NCBI GenBank assembly: GCA_023433465.1
Contig: JAEZCR010000184.1
Location: 1 to 34,827, forward strand
Source: Pseudomonadota bacterium
GTDB taxonomy: Bacteria; Pseudomonadota; Gammaproteobacteria; Steroidobacterales; Steroidobacteraceae
Length of the DNA stretch: 34,827 bases
Direction: 5' to 3'
Both the position numbers and the translations under genes were made by a program. Of this stretch, positions 7,243 through 15,576 are shown piece after piece; the stretch's first letter is position 1, and each line of letters opens with the position of its first letter. The notes under the pieces were generated by a model that saw only the letters and a program-made list of their open reading frames with translations, was not told where the DNA came from and searched no databases.

Positions 7243-9245
7243 CCCAGGGAGCGGCCGGAAACATCCACCCGTTCTTCGGGCGCCTGGGATGGGATGCCTT
7301 CCCGGTGCATGAGCCCCTCGTGGTCATCTCGTTCATCGGCACGGCGCTGCTCGGCGCGCTGCTGCTCGGCGCGATCACGAAGTACAAGCTCTGGGGATAC
7401 CTGTGGCGCGAGTGGTTCACGACCATCGACCACAAGCGCATCGGCATCATGTACATGATCCTGGGGCTCGTGATGCTGCTGCGCGGCTTCGCGGACGCAT
7501 TGATGATGCGCGCGCAGCAGGCGATGGCGTTCGGCGGCTCCGAGGGTTATCTCAACGCCCAGCACTACGACCAGATTTTCACCGCGCACGGCGTGATCAT
7601 GATCTTCTTCGTGGCCATGCCGCTGGTCACCGGCATCATGAACTACGTCATGCCGCTGCAGATCGGCGCGCGTGACGTGTCGTTCCCGTTCCTCAACAAC
7701 TTCAGTTTCTGGATGACGACGGCCGGCGCGGTGCTCGTCATGATCTCGCTGTTCGTCGGCGAATTCGCGAAGACCGGCTGGCTCGCCTATCCACCGCTCT
7801 CCGGCATCGAGTTCAGTCCGGACGTCGGCGTGGATTACTACATCTGGGCGCTGCAGATAGCGGGGGTAGGGACAGTCTTGTCCGGAATCAACCTGCTCGT
7901 GACCATCATCAAGATGCGCGCGCCGGGCATGACGCTCATGAAGATGCCCATCTTCTGCTGGACCGCGCTGTGCACCAACGTACTGATCGTGGCTGCGTTC
8001 CCGGTGCTCACCGCGGCGCTCGCGCTGCTGACGCTGGATCGATATCTCGGCACGCACTTCTTCACGGCCGACTTCGGCGGCAACCCGATGATGTACGTGA
8101 ACCTCATCTGGATCTGGGGACATCCCGAGGTGTACATCCTGATCCTGCCGCTGTTCGGCGTGTTCTCCGAGGTCACCGCGACGTTCACGGGCAAGAAGCT
8201 GTTCGGTTACAGCTCGATGGTGTACGCGACGGTGGTCATCACGGTGCTCTCATACATCGTCTGGCTGCACCACTTCTTCACGATGGGCTCCGGCGCGAGC
8301 GTCAACTCGTTCTTCGGCATCACGACGATGATCATCTCGATCCCGACGGGCGCGAAGATCTTCAACTGGCTGTTCACGATGTACCGCGGCCGCATCCGCT
8401 TCGAACTACCGATGATGTGGACCATCGCGTTCATGCTCACGTTCGTGATCGGCGGCATGACGGGTGTGCTGCTCGCGGTGCCGCCCGCGGACTTCGTGCT
8501 GCACAACAGCCTGTTCCTCGTCGCGCACTTCCACAACGTGATCATCGGCGGCGTGGTGTTCGGCCTGTTCGCCGCGATCTACTACTGGTTCCCCAAGGCC
8601 ACCGGCTATCGGCTCGATCCCTTCTGGGGCAAGGTGTCCTTCTGGTGCTGGGTGATCGGCTTCTGGGTGGCGTTCGCGCCGGTCTACATCCTCGGCCTCA
8701 TGGGCGTCACGCGGCGCCTGCGCTTCTTCGACGATCCGTCGCTGCAGATCTGGTTCCAGATCGCCGGCCTCGGCGCGGTGCTGATCGCGGCCGGCATCGG
8801 CGCGTTGCTCATGCAGTTCTACGTCACGTATCGCGATCGCGAGAAATTGCGCGACACCACCGGCGATCCGTGGAATGGCCGCACGCTCGAGTGGTCGACG
8901 TCGTCGCCGCCGCCGGCGTACAACTTCGCGTTCACACCGATCGTCCACGACAGCGACGCGTGGTGGGACATGAAGGCGCGCGGCTTCCAGCGGCCCTCGG
9001 CAAACTACCGCGCGATCCTGATGCCGAAGAATACCGGCTCCGGCATCATCCTCGCGGGCCTGAGCGCCGTCTTCGGCTTCGCGATGGTCTGGTACATGTG
9101 GTGGCTCGCGATCGCGAGCTTCGTCGCCATCGTCGCGTACGCGATCTGGCACACGTTCGATTACCAGCGCGAGTTCCACTTGCCAGCCGATGAAGTGAAG
9201 CGGGCGGAAGAGGAGCGAGCGCGGCTCCTGGCGGGCCAGGCCTGA
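7239..9245 (+). CDS. cyoB: Cytochrome bo3 ubiquinol oxidase subunit I
   Basis: The catalytic subunit (668 residues; E. coli has 663), which oxidises ubiquinol, reduces O2 to water and pumps protons. Visible residues align with the E. coli enzyme at a constant offset of 11. H117 and H432 would bind low-spin heme. H295, H344 and H345 would bind CuB, with Y299 cross-linkable to H295 (WGHPEVY). H430 would bind heme o3. E297 and D146 belong to the D-pathway and K373 to the K-pathway. The quinol-site residues R82, D86, H109 and Q112 are also present, confirming quinol rather than cytochrome c as donor. The ATG at 7239 overlaps the cyoA stop (ATGA), implying translational coupling. Confidence 0.95.
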   Translation: MTQGAAGNIHPFFGRLGWDAFPVHEPLVVISFIGTALLGALLLGAITKYKLWGYLWREWFTTIDHKRIGIMYMILGLVMLLRGFADALMMRAQQAMAFGGSEGYLNAQHYDQIFTAHGVIMIFFVAMPLVTGIMNYVMPLQIGARDVSFPFLNNFSFWMTTAGAVLVMISLFVGEFAKTGWLAYPPLSGIEFSPDVGVDYYIWALQIAGVGTVLSGINLLVTIIKMRAPGMTLMKMPIFCWTALCTNVLIVAAFPVLTAALALLTLDRYLGTHFFTADFGGNPMMYVNLIWIWGHPEVYILILPLFGVFSEVTATFTGKKLFGYSSMVYATVVITVLSYIVWLHHFFTMGSGASVNSFFGITTMIISIPTGAKIFNWLFTMYRGRIRFELPMMWTIAFMLTFVIGGMTGVLLAVPPADFVLHNSLFLVAHFHNVIIGGVVFGLFAAIYYWFPKATGYRLDPFWGKVSFWCWVIGFWVAFAPVYILGLMGVTRRLRFFDDPSLQIWFQIAGLGAVLIAAGIGALLMQFYVTYRDREKLRDTTGDPWNGRTLEWSTSSPPPAYNFAFTPIVHDSDAWWDMKARGFQRPSANYRAILMPKNTGSGIILAGLSAVFGFAMVWYMWWLAIASFVAIVAYAIWHTFDYQREFHLPADEVKRAEEERARLLAGQA

Positions 9246-9248
9246 CAC

Positions 9249-9881
9249 ATGGGACACGCACTCACTACCGAACAAGCCGCGGCGCGCGACGTATTCCTGC
9301 AGCTCGACGAGCACGATCACGAGGCCGGCAGCAGCACGATGCTCGGCTTCTGGATCTACCTGATGAGCGACTGTCTCATCTTCGCGGTGCTGTTCGCGAC
9401 CTTCGCCGTGCTCGGGGGCAACTACGCCGCGGGGCCATCGGCTGCCGACCTGTTCGATCTGTCGCTGGTCGCGGTCAACACGGGCCTGCTGCTGCTCTCG
9501 TCGATCACGTACGGCTTCGCGATGCTGAGCGCGTATCGCAAACACGTCGGCGGGACGCTGGCCTGGCTCGCGATCACGGGGTTGCTGGGACTGGGCTTCG
9601 TCGGCATCGAGGTGTACGAGTTCGCGCACCTGATCCACCAGGGCGCGGGCCCGCAGCGCAGCGCGTTCCTGTCGTCCTTCTTCACGCTCGTGAGCACACA
9701 TGGCCTGCACGTCACTTTCGGCATCGTGTGGCTGGTCACGCTGATGGTGCAGATCGGCAAACACGGGCTGACCAGGCCGAACGGCCGGCGGCTCGCCTGC
9801 CTGAGCCTGTTCTGGCACTTCCTCGACCTGATCTGGATCGGCGTGTTCACGTTCGTCTATCTGCTCGGAGTGATGCGATGA
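9249..9881 (+). CDS. cyoC: Cytochrome bo3 ubiquinol oxidase subunit III
   Basis: A 210-residue inner-membrane subunit, close to the E. coli length of 204. It has five hydrophobic helices, beginning TMLGFWIYLMSDCLIFAVLFATFAVL. The family residues GFVGIEVYEFAHLI and FFTLVSTHGLHVTFGIVWL are present. In heme-copper oxidases subunit III stabilises subunit I and affects proton uptake. The ATG follows the cyoB stop after three bases, and the stop overlaps the cyoD start, so it belongs to one tightly coupled operon. Confidence 0.93.
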   Translation: MGHALTTEQAAARDVFLQLDEHDHEAGSSTMLGFWIYLMSDCLIFAVLFATFAVLGGNYAAGPSAADLFDLSLVAVNTGLLLLSSITYGFAMLSAYRKHVGGTLAWLAITGLLGLGFVGIEVYEFAHLIHQGAGPQRSAFLSSFFTLVSTHGLHVTFGIVWLVTLMVQIGKHGLTRPNGRRLACLSLFWHFLDLIWIGVFTFVYLLGVMR

Positions 9882-10267
9882 GCGCAGAGGAACAAGCCGC
9901 CGGACGCGCGAATCCTCATCCGTACGCGCACGTCCCCGAGCCGCACGGGTCGCTGCGCGACTACCTGATCGGCTTCGGCCTGTCGGTGGTGCTGACGGTG
10001 ATTCCCTTCTGGCTCGTCATGGGCGGGCCGCCGCTCGGCAGGGGCGCGATCGCGGCCATCATCATCACGTTCGCCGTGGTGCAGATGGTCGTGCATGTCG
10101 TGTTCTTCCTGCACATGAAGGCGGGCACCGAGGATGGCTGGTCGATGACCTCGATCGTGTTCACGTTGATCCTGGTCGGCATCACCGTCGCCGGGTCCGT
10201 GTGGGTGATGTACAACCTCGACCAGAACATGACGCCGGCGCACGAAGTCGTCGGGGCGCCTATCTAG
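9878..10267 (+). CDS. cyoD: Cytochrome bo3 ubiquinol oxidase subunit IV
   Basis: A 129-residue small subunit with three transmembrane helices (YLIGFGLSVVLTVIPFWLVM, AIIITFAVVQMVVHVVFFLHM, FTLILVGITVAGSVWVMYNLDQNM). The VQMVVHVVFFLHMK segment and C-terminal MYNLDQNM are typical of CyoD, which assists assembly of the CuB site. The polar N-terminal tail (about 30 residues) is somewhat longer than in E. coli. The start overlaps the cyoC stop (ATGA). SURF1 follows after 7 bases. No cyoE (heme O synthase) lies in the window, so heme O must be supplied by a gene elsewhere. Confidence 0.92.
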   Translation: MSAEEQAAGRANPHPYAHVPEPHGSLRDYLIGFGLSVVLTVIPFWLVMGGPPLGRGAIAAIIITFAVVQMVVHVVFFLHMKAGTEDGWSMTSIVFTLILVGITVAGSVWVMYNLDQNMTPAHEVVGAPI

Positions 10268-10274
10268 TGTCGTC

Positions 10275-11000
10275 ATGAGCCCGCCGCGCACGGGAGGCAG
10301 GCGCTTCCTGTTCTTCGGTGCCGCGGTCGTGGGATTCATCGTGTTCGTGGCGCTCGGCGCATGGCAGGTCCAGCGCCTCGGCTGGAAACGCGACCTCATT
10401 GCGCGTGTCGATGCTCGCCTGCAGGCGCCGCCGATCGAGGCGCCCGGCGTCGCGCGATTCGACCCTCTCGAGCACGAATATCGCCGTGTGACGCTGCGCG
10501 GCCGGTTCCTCAACGATCGGGAAACGCTCGTGCAGGCGACGACGAAACTCGGCGGTGGATACTGGGTTCTCACGCCGTTCGTCGTCGAAGATGGACTCAC
10601 CGTGCTCGTGAACCGCGGTTTCGTCGAAAGCTCGCGGCGTGACGTGCGCGACTGGGTCCGCATCGACGGGCCGACGACGGTGCGCGGACTCGTGCGTGTG
10701 AGCGAGCCGGACGGAGGATTCCTGCGGGACAATCGCCCCGGCGACGATCGCTGGTATTCGCGCGATGTCGACGCGATCGCGCGCGCGCGGGATCTCGACA
10801 GGGTCGCACCTTACTTCGTCGACGCCGACGGGGCGGAGTCGCTCGCTTCCACCGCGCCGACGGGCGGGCTGACGGTCGTCAGGTTCCGAAACAATCACCT
10901 GCAATACGCGCTGACATGGTTCGCGCTCGCGGCGCTGCTTGCCGTCGCCGCGATCCGCGCGTATCTCCAGGAAAAGGTCGATCACCCGCGCCGCGCGTGA
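10275..11000 (+). CDS. SURF1 family oxidase assembly factor
   Basis: A 241-residue protein with SURF1 topology: an N-terminal helix (RFLFFGAAVVGFIVFVALGAWQVQRLGWK), a periplasmic domain, and a C-terminal helix (LQYALTWFALAALLAVAAIRAYL). Family marks include GAWQVQRLGWK, YRRVTLRGRFL, GGYWVLTPFVVEDG, VLVNRGFV and the final NNHLQYALTWF. SURF1 proteins help insert heme into subunit I of heme-copper oxidases. It lies 7 bases after cyoD, so it probably serves this quinol oxidase; dedicated SURF1 copies for quinol oxidases are known in Paracoccus. The C-terminus is followed by a convergent gene after only 22 bases. Confidence 0.9.
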   Translation: MSPPRTGGRRFLFFGAAVVGFIVFVALGAWQVQRLGWKRDLIARVDARLQAPPIEAPGVARFDPLEHEYRRVTLRGRFLNDRETLVQATTKLGGGYWVLTPFVVEDGLTVLVNRGFVESSRRDVRDWVRIDGPTTVRGLVRVSEPDGGFLRDNRPGDDRWYSRDVDAIARARDLDRVAPYFVDADGAESLASTAPTGGLTVVRFRNNHLQYALTWFALAALLAVAAIRAYLQEKVDHPRRA

Positions 11001-11022
11001 ATGATCGGCTAGATCGGGCTCT

Positions 11023-11652
11023 TCAACGTGTCGCCTCGGCGTGCGCCTTGCCTCGCCGCATCTGACTGCGCATCCACTCGGCGAAGATGCCGTCGAGGAA
11101 TTCCTTCCGGAATCGTTCTTGGGCCTCCGGGCCGACGTCATCCTTGAGCGTGAAGCGATACGTCCAGCGAACGTGTGTCTGTTCGGGCGCGGGCGCCGTC
11201 CGGATGAATTCGCCGACGGCGTATTTCACGTCGCGAAATTTCGGGCTCGTGTAGTTCCAGACGAGGTACCTGAAGCGACTGACGCCGTCGTTCGAATCGG
11301 TGAGCAGCAGTTCCTCGACGACGATGCTTCCGTCGGTGAGGCAAACGAGCCTGCGCGCACCCGGCGTGCCATAAGGCCCATCTGACAGCCGGAACGTGCC
11401 GCTGACACCGGGCAGATCCTTCGTCGGCCGGACGGCTTCTTCCAGCGGGCGCGCCGCGGACTGCGACTCGGCGCCGAGCGGGCGGGCGATCACGTTTTCC
11501 TCGGTGTGGCTCAGCATCTGTTCGAGTGGTGCGATGTCGGGACGTGGCGGGTTCACGAAACCGGCCGGCGGCTCGCAGGCCGCCCATGACTTGCCGGCCA
11601 GCAACATCGCGGCGCCCGTCAACGTGACATGGAATCGATTTGCGAGTCTCAT
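11023..11652 (-). CDS. Secreted SRPBCC-like (START fold) protein
   Basis: A 209-residue protein starting at the ATG at 11652 with a Sec signal (MRLANRFHVTLTGAAMLLAGKSWA). The mature region contains VSGTFRLSDGPYGTPGARRLVCLTDGSIVVEELLLTD, FRYLVWNYTSPKFRDVKYAVGEFIRT and HVRWTYRFTLKDD. This strand pattern, ending in a C-terminal helix (FRKEFLDGIFAEWMRSQMRRG), fits the SRPBCC fold used to hold hydrophobic ligands. The ligand is unknown and the family call rests on pattern. The gene is divergent from the TetR regulator with a 44-base gap, the usual arrangement of a TetR repressor and its target. Confidence 0.6.
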   Translation of the reverse strand: MRLANRFHVTLTGAAMLLAGKSWAACEPPAGFVNPPRPDIAPLEQMLSHTEENVIARPLGAESQSAARPLEEAVRPTKDLPGVSGTFRLSDGPYGTPGARRLVCLTDGSIVVEELLLTDSNDGVSRFRYLVWNYTSPKFRDVKYAVGEFIRTAPAPEQTHVRWTYRFTLKDDVGPEAQERFRKEFLDGIFAEWMRSQMRRGKAHAEATR

Positions 11653-11696
11653 GCCGCGTATCTTTGCGTAAACCGCCGCGGGGACACTACTCGCAT

Positions 11697-12332
11697 ATGA
11701 AGATGACTCAGGCCGAATCGCTGAACCCCAGGAAAAGCCCGCGCCAACGCCGTGCACGCGCCACGATCGACACGATTTTCGAGGCGACCATTCAGGTTTT
11801 GCTCGCCAGTGGATTGGAGAAGGTCACGACGATCCAGATCGCGGAACGGGCCGGTGTCTCGATCGGTTCGCTGTATCAGTACTTCCCGAACAAGCGCGCG
11901 CTGATGGCGGCGGTCGTCCGGCGGCACGTGAGCCAGGTCGTCGACGCCACGATCGCGGCCTGCGAGCAGGCGCATGGGAAGACGATCGAGGAGATGTGTA
12001 CGACGATGATGTCCGCGTTCGTGGACGCCAAGACACGCAAACCCGACGTGTCGCGCGCTCTCTATCTACCGTCGGCGGCGGTCAATGCCGACGCCATCGT
12101 CAAGGAGGAGTCACTGCGCTGCGCCCGGGCGGCGCACGACATGCTCGTGACGGCCAGCGACGCGACATTCGCGCAACCCCGCGAGGTGAGCGCGATACTG
12201 GTCGCTTCCATCGTGGGGCCGACTCGCATGACGATCGAGGCCGGAGGCAACCGCGAGTCCTTCGAGAGGCTGAAGCGGCACCTGACCGCGCTCTCTGCCG
12301 GATACCTGAAGGAAGTGGCGGTCCATGACTAG
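11697..12332 (+). CDS. TetR family transcriptional regulator
   Basis: A 211-residue DNA-binding regulator. The N-terminal helix-turn-helix (residues about 25-68; VTTIQIAERAGVSIGSLYQYFPNKRALMAAVV) matches the TetR signature well. The C-terminal two-thirds is the helical ligand and dimer domain, which is variable, so the inducer cannot be predicted. The ATG at 11697 gives a short basic tail before the HTH; another in-frame ATG follows at 11703. It is divergent from the SRPBCC-like gene with only 44 bases between, so it probably controls that gene and itself. Confidence 0.88.
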   Translation: MKMTQAESLNPRKSPRQRRARATIDTIFEATIQVLLASGLEKVTTIQIAERAGVSIGSLYQYFPNKRALMAAVVRRHVSQVVDATIAACEQAHGKTIEEMCTTMMSAFVDAKTRKPDVSRALYLPSAAVNADAIVKEESLRCARAAHDMLVTASDATFAQPREVSAILVASIVGPTRMTIEAGGNRESFERLKRHLTALSAGYLKEVAVHD

Positions 12333-12347
12333 CCGGCGGCGGAATCC

Positions 12348-13259
12348 TCACGGCGCCGGGTGAATGAGCCCGCTTCGCAGCAGTGCCGCGCCGAGCGCGC
12401 AGAAATAGAGATATCCGCGCTGGTTCCCGAACCGCTCGATGACGGGCGCAAGCGGCGCGTGTGGATCGAGGTGCATGAGGGTACGCAGGTTGCGCGCCGC
12501 GCCGACGTCACCGGGAGGAAATACATCGAGGCGGCCGAGGCCGCGCAGCAGGACGAGTCCCGCGCTCCAGGGACCGATGCCGGGCAATTCCAGGAGTCTC
12601 GCCAGGGCCGCATCCGTGCTCGCGCGCGCGAGCCCGGCTTCGTCGAGTTCGCCGGCCTCCATCGCGCGCGCGATGACGCGCAGCGTCAGCGCCTTCGATC
12701 GGCTCAGGCCGCAGGCGCGCAGCGAATCGAGTCGCGCGCGCGCGATCCTTCGCGCTGTCGGGAACGCGTGGAATCTGCGGTCTTCGTGCGTGAGCTTCCC
12801 CCCAAACCGCATGACGAGCCGCGCCACGATCGCCGTGCCGGCATCGAGGCTCAGTTGCTGGAACGGGATGACACTCGCGAAGGCTTCGAACAGCGTGGCG
12901 AAACGCGGAGGACGCATTCCGCGGAGCGCACGACAGGCCGCGCGGCTCGCCACTATCGACTCCGCACGACGGCGCAGCGGAGCCGGATCGACATCGAGGC
13001 CCAATGTCCTGCGCAGCAGGGCGCAGGCTTCGTTATACGCGGCGGTGGAATCGCCGCCGGCCTCGATCGTCAGTCCCAGGTGAGGTCTCGCGACCATCCC
13101 GTGGTCTCGCACCGCGACGAGCGCCAGCCCTCCGGACAGCTCGAACAGGCGCAGGTAACGGCCGTCATCCCACACATCGACCGCGTTCGTCGCCCGGCGC
13201 TGCAATACCCGCACCGTCGCCTCGAGATGGAAGGGCGCGCGAGTCGCGAGCGGTATCAC
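12348..13259 (-). CDS. DNA-3-methyladenine glycosylase II-like (HhH-GPD)
   Basis: A 303-residue base-excision repair glycosylase of the AlkA type, removing alkylated bases from DNA. The N-terminal part (about 1-105) corresponds to the AlkA beta-domain. The helical core begins near FASVIPFQQLSLDAGTAIVARL (129-149). The helix-hairpin-helix is LPGIGPWSAGLVLLRGLGRLDVF (225-247), and the catalytic aspartate is D251 in DVFPPGDVG. The start is a GTG at 13259, ten bases after the stop of the Rieske/FAD reductase gene, so the two are probably cotranscribed. It converges with the TetR gene. Confidence 0.85.
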   Translation of the reverse strand: MIPLATRAPFHLEATVRVLQRRATNAVDVWDDGRYLRLFELSGGLALVAVRDHGMVARPHLGLTIEAGGDSTAAYNEACALLRRTLGLDVDPAPLRRRAESIVASRAACRALRGMRPPRFATLFEAFASVIPFQQLSLDAGTAIVARLVMRFGGKLTHEDRRFHAFPTARRIARARLDSLRACGLSRSKALTLRVIARAMEAGELDEAGLARASTDAALARLLELPGIGPWSAGLVLLRGLGRLDVFPPGDVGAARNLRTLMHLDPHAPLAPVIERFGNQRGYLYFCALGAALLRSGLIHPAP

Positions 13260-13268
13260 CGGGGACGG

Positions 13269-14831
13269 CTAGCCGAGCGCGACCGCGTCGGTGCGCAGCA
13301 ATTCGTCGACCGCCGCGGTGTCGTTGCGCAGAAGCGCGGCTTCCACCGCGAGGCTTTGCCGGTCGCGACCGACGGTGGCGACGGCCGTCACCCGGCCGTC
13401 CTGGCGGTAGATAGTCGTCGCGTCGCGCTCCCGCAGGTCGCCGGTCACTTCGATCGATGCGCCCTTGCCGGCGTGGCCGACATAGTTGAGCGTGACGTCG
13501 TAGTGCTGGCTCCAGAAGAACGGCACGTCGTCGAAAGGTTTGCCCAGGCCGAGCATGTCGGCCGCGACGGCCTGGCCTTGTCGCTCGGCGACCACCCAAT
13601 GTTCGATGCGCACCCGGGTGCCGAGGCGCGCCTCGGGATAACGCGCCACGTCGCCCGCGGCCCAGATGCCGGGCGCGCTGGTGCGCAACGAGGCGTCGAC
13701 GACGATGCCGTTGTCGACTTCCAGCCGCGCCTTCTCGGCGAGCGCGGTGCGCGGGCGCACGCCGACGCCGAGCACGACGAGATCGGCGCCCAGCGTGCGG
13801 CCGTCGGCGAGCTCGACACTGTGCGGGAGGATCGCCTTCAGGGTCGCGCCCAGATGGAACTTCACGCCGTGATCCTCGTGTATCTCCCGCACGAACCGAC
13901 CTAACTGCTCGCCCAGCACGTGACCGAGCGGGACCTCGTCGCGACTCACTACCTGCACTTCGACGTTTCGATGCCGCAGCGACGCGGCGACTTCGAGACC
14001 GATGAAACCCGATCCCACGACGACGGCCCGTTTACCCGCGGTCGCGGCCTCGATGATCTTCTGCGCGTCCGCCAGCGTGCGCAGCGTGAACACGTGCGGG
14101 AAGTGCGCTCCGTCGATGGGTGGACGCTGCGGCTCCGCACCCGTCGCGAGCAGCAACGCATCGCACGAAATGGACGGTCCGCTTTCCAGTTTCAACGTCC
14201 TGCTTCCGGCGTCCAGCCCGACGACGGTTTCATTCTTGATCAGGTTGATCGCGAGCTTCTCGTAGAAGTCGTCCGGGCGCAGCGTGACCCACTCCATCGG
14301 CGCGGTGCCGGCGAGAAAATCCTTGCTGAGATTCGGGCGATCGACGGGGCCCGGCGCCTCGTTTCCGATGAGGGTGATGGAACCCTGGTAACCCAGATGT
14401 CGCAGCCGCTCCGCGGCCGCCGCGCCCGCGGCCCCCGCGCCGACGATCACGATCTTCTCCGGCGATGTCGGCGGCGGCCGCGGATTCGCGCGCGATGCCT
14501 TCGCGCCGACGATCACGCGAGAGCCGCGGCGCGTGACCTCGTAACAGGCAACGGGATCCAGCGCGGGCGCCGCGATCGCCTCACCCGTACGCAGGTCGAA
14601 ACACGCGTGATGCCAGGGGCAGCGGACCGTGTCGCCGACGACGAGGCCCTCGGCGAGTGGACCGCCGTAGTGAGTGCACCTGGCGCCGATCGCGAAGATG
14701 TCGGCACCCTTGCGCACCAGCGCGATCGGTGCCTCGTGTGCGTGGCCGAGAAGCGGCACGCCGTCGCGAAGTTCGGATAATTCGATGCCCGCCGCCAGAT
14801 CGGGTCCGCTGAGCTGAGTATCGTGTGCCAT
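13269..14831 (-). CDS. Rieske/FAD-dependent NAD(P)H oxidoreductase (AIF-like)
   Basis: A 520-residue fusion of a Rieske [2Fe-2S] domain and a pyridine nucleotide-disulfide reductase. The cluster ligands are C52-T-H54 and C71-P-W-H74. FAD binding is shown by GAGAAG (131-136) and NAD(P)H binding by VVGSGFIGLEVAASL (GSGFIG at 273-278). ATGAEPQRP and IWAAGDVARYPEARLG are further flavoprotein motifs. The order matches AIFM3-like and dioxygenase-reductase-type proteins. The electron acceptor is unknown. The ATG at 14831 has AGGAG upstream; longer frames add only unlikely residues. It is third in a minus-strand run with a small membrane protein, DUF488 and the DNA glycosylase. Confidence 0.88.
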   Translation of the reverse strand: MAHDTQLSGPDLAAGIELSELRDGVPLLGHAHEAPIALVRKGADIFAIGARCTHYGGPLAEGLVVGDTVRCPWHHACFDLRTGEAIAAPALDPVACYEVTRRGSRVIVGAKASRANPRPPPTSPEKIVIVGAGAAGAAAAERLRHLGYQGSITLIGNEAPGPVDRPNLSKDFLAGTAPMEWVTLRPDDFYEKLAINLIKNETVVGLDAGSRTLKLESGPSISCDALLLATGAEPQRPPIDGAHFPHVFTLRTLADAQKIIEAATAGKRAVVVGSGFIGLEVAASLRHRNVEVQVVSRDEVPLGHVLGEQLGRFVREIHEDHGVKFHLGATLKAILPHSVELADGRTLGADLVVLGVGVRPRTALAEKARLEVDNGIVVDASLRTSAPGIWAAGDVARYPEARLGTRVRIEHWVVAERQGQAVAADMLGLGKPFDDVPFFWSQHYDVTLNYVGHAGKGASIEVTGDLRERDATTIYRQDGRVTAVATVGRDRQSLAVEAALLRNDTAAVDELLRTDAVALG

Positions 14832-14895
14832 CGACTTCTCCTGAAGCACCGCGCCAAACAAGGGTAGCCGCCGCGCCGGGATTGGCAATCGCCCT

Positions 14896-15267
14896 TTATG
14901 CCTTCCTCCTGTGGGTCTTGCTCGCGACTTTCTTCATCAGGAACTCGCGCAAGACCACGGCCCCGTTCCGGACGGGGTCGTGAGCACTGTAGATGAGCGT
15001 CAGGTTTCCCCGTTTGCTTGCATCGAGCAGCGGTTTCCAGGCCTCGCTCGCGGCGAGCTCGGTGCGATAGCGCCTCCGGAACTCCTGCCAACGCTCCGGC
15101 CGATGACCAAACCACTTGCGCGACTCGGTGCTGGGCGCGACGTCCTTCATCCACGCGTGCAGCTCGAGCGCCTCTTTTCTCATGCCCCGCGGCCAGAGAC
15201 GCTCGACGAGTACGCGCCGTCCGTCGCCGCGCGCGCGGGGTTCATAGGCACGTTTGATGCGGATCAT
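14896..15267 (-). CDS. DUF488 family protein (YeaO-like)
   Basis: A 123-residue cytoplasmic protein beginning IRIKRAYEPRARGDGRRVLVERLWPRGMRKEALELHAWMKDVAPS. This is the diagnostic DUF488 sequence, with RVLVDRLWPRG as its core, and the protein ends with LTLIYSAHDPVRNGAVVLREFL. The family is widespread and lacks an established biochemical role. It starts at the ATG at 15267, 26 bases after the small membrane protein stops, within a minus-strand operon. The Shine-Dalgarno-like GGAG lies in the loop and first stem base of a small hairpin (15270-15284), which could limit translation. Confidence 0.85.
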   Translation of the reverse strand: MIRIKRAYEPRARGDGRRVLVERLWPRGMRKEALELHAWMKDVAPSTESRKWFGHRPERWQEFRRRYRTELAASEAWKPLLDASKRGNLTLIYSAHDPVRNGAVVLREFLMKKVASKTHRRKA

Positions 15268-15269
15268 GA

Positions 15270-15284
15270 CGAGACTCCGTCTCG
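15270..15284 (-). promoter_or_regulatory. Hairpin holding the DUF488 ribosome binding site
   Basis: CGAGAC-GGA-GTCTCG on the minus strand is a perfect 6-bp stem with a three-base loop, ending two bases before the DUF488 start codon. The purine-rich GGAG forming the likely ribosome binding site spans the loop and the first stem base. Translational control is inferred from position only. Confidence 0.3.
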
Positions 15285-15293
15285 AGCATGGCC

Positions 15294-15446
15294 TCACCCG
15301 ACCATGATCACGAGCGCGGCCACGACGAGAAATGCTCCCAGGCAGATCGTGATCACCCAGAGCGGACCGATCGGTTCTCGTTCGGTCGGCTGCGCGGCGT
15401 CGATCTTCGCGACAACCTTGCGAGTCTTTCCGCTGGTGGACTTCAT
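15294..15446 (-). CDS. Small single-pass membrane protein
   Basis: A 50-residue protein: a basic N-terminal half (MKSTSGKTRKVVAKIDAAQPTERE) and one C-terminal helix (LWVITICLGAFLVVAALVIMVG), so probably N-in and tail-anchored. A perfect AGGAGG lies a few bases upstream of the ATG at 15446, strong support for translation. It heads a minus-strand run that continues with DUF488 and the Rieske/FAD reductase. I recognise no family; a membrane anchor or stress-related peptide is possible, but nothing specific is shown. Confidence 0.65.
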   Translation of the reverse strand: MKSTSGKTRKVVAKIDAAQPTEREPIGPLWVITICLGAFLVVAALVIMVG

Positions 15447-15527
15447 GATGCCTCCTCGAAACTCGGGACACATCGGAAGGGTAGGCACGCGAAGCACCCC
15501 GGACAAACGATAAATATCGACCACTGC

Positions 15528-15544
15528 CATCGGGTTTCCCGATG
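15528..15544. terminator. Hairpin between LysR gene and small membrane gene
   Basis: CATCGGG-TTT-CCCGATG is a 7-bp perfect stem with a three-base loop, 32 bases beyond the LysR stop codon. An outer pair, GACCACT (15519-15525) and AGTGGTC (15572-15578), could extend it. It may end the LysR transcript and separate it from the next minus-strand operon. No clear T-tract follows. Confidence 0.35.
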
Positions 15545-15576
15545 TCAGCGTGCGCCGGCTCGCGGCTAGTTAGTGG

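Noticed and set aside
12360..13904. Long + strand open frame (514 codons) opposite the glycosylase and Rieske/FAD genes
   Set aside because: Its sequence is arginine-rich low-complexity text with no domain, and it lies antisense to two genes with clear catalytic motifs. Such shadow frames are expected at this GC content.
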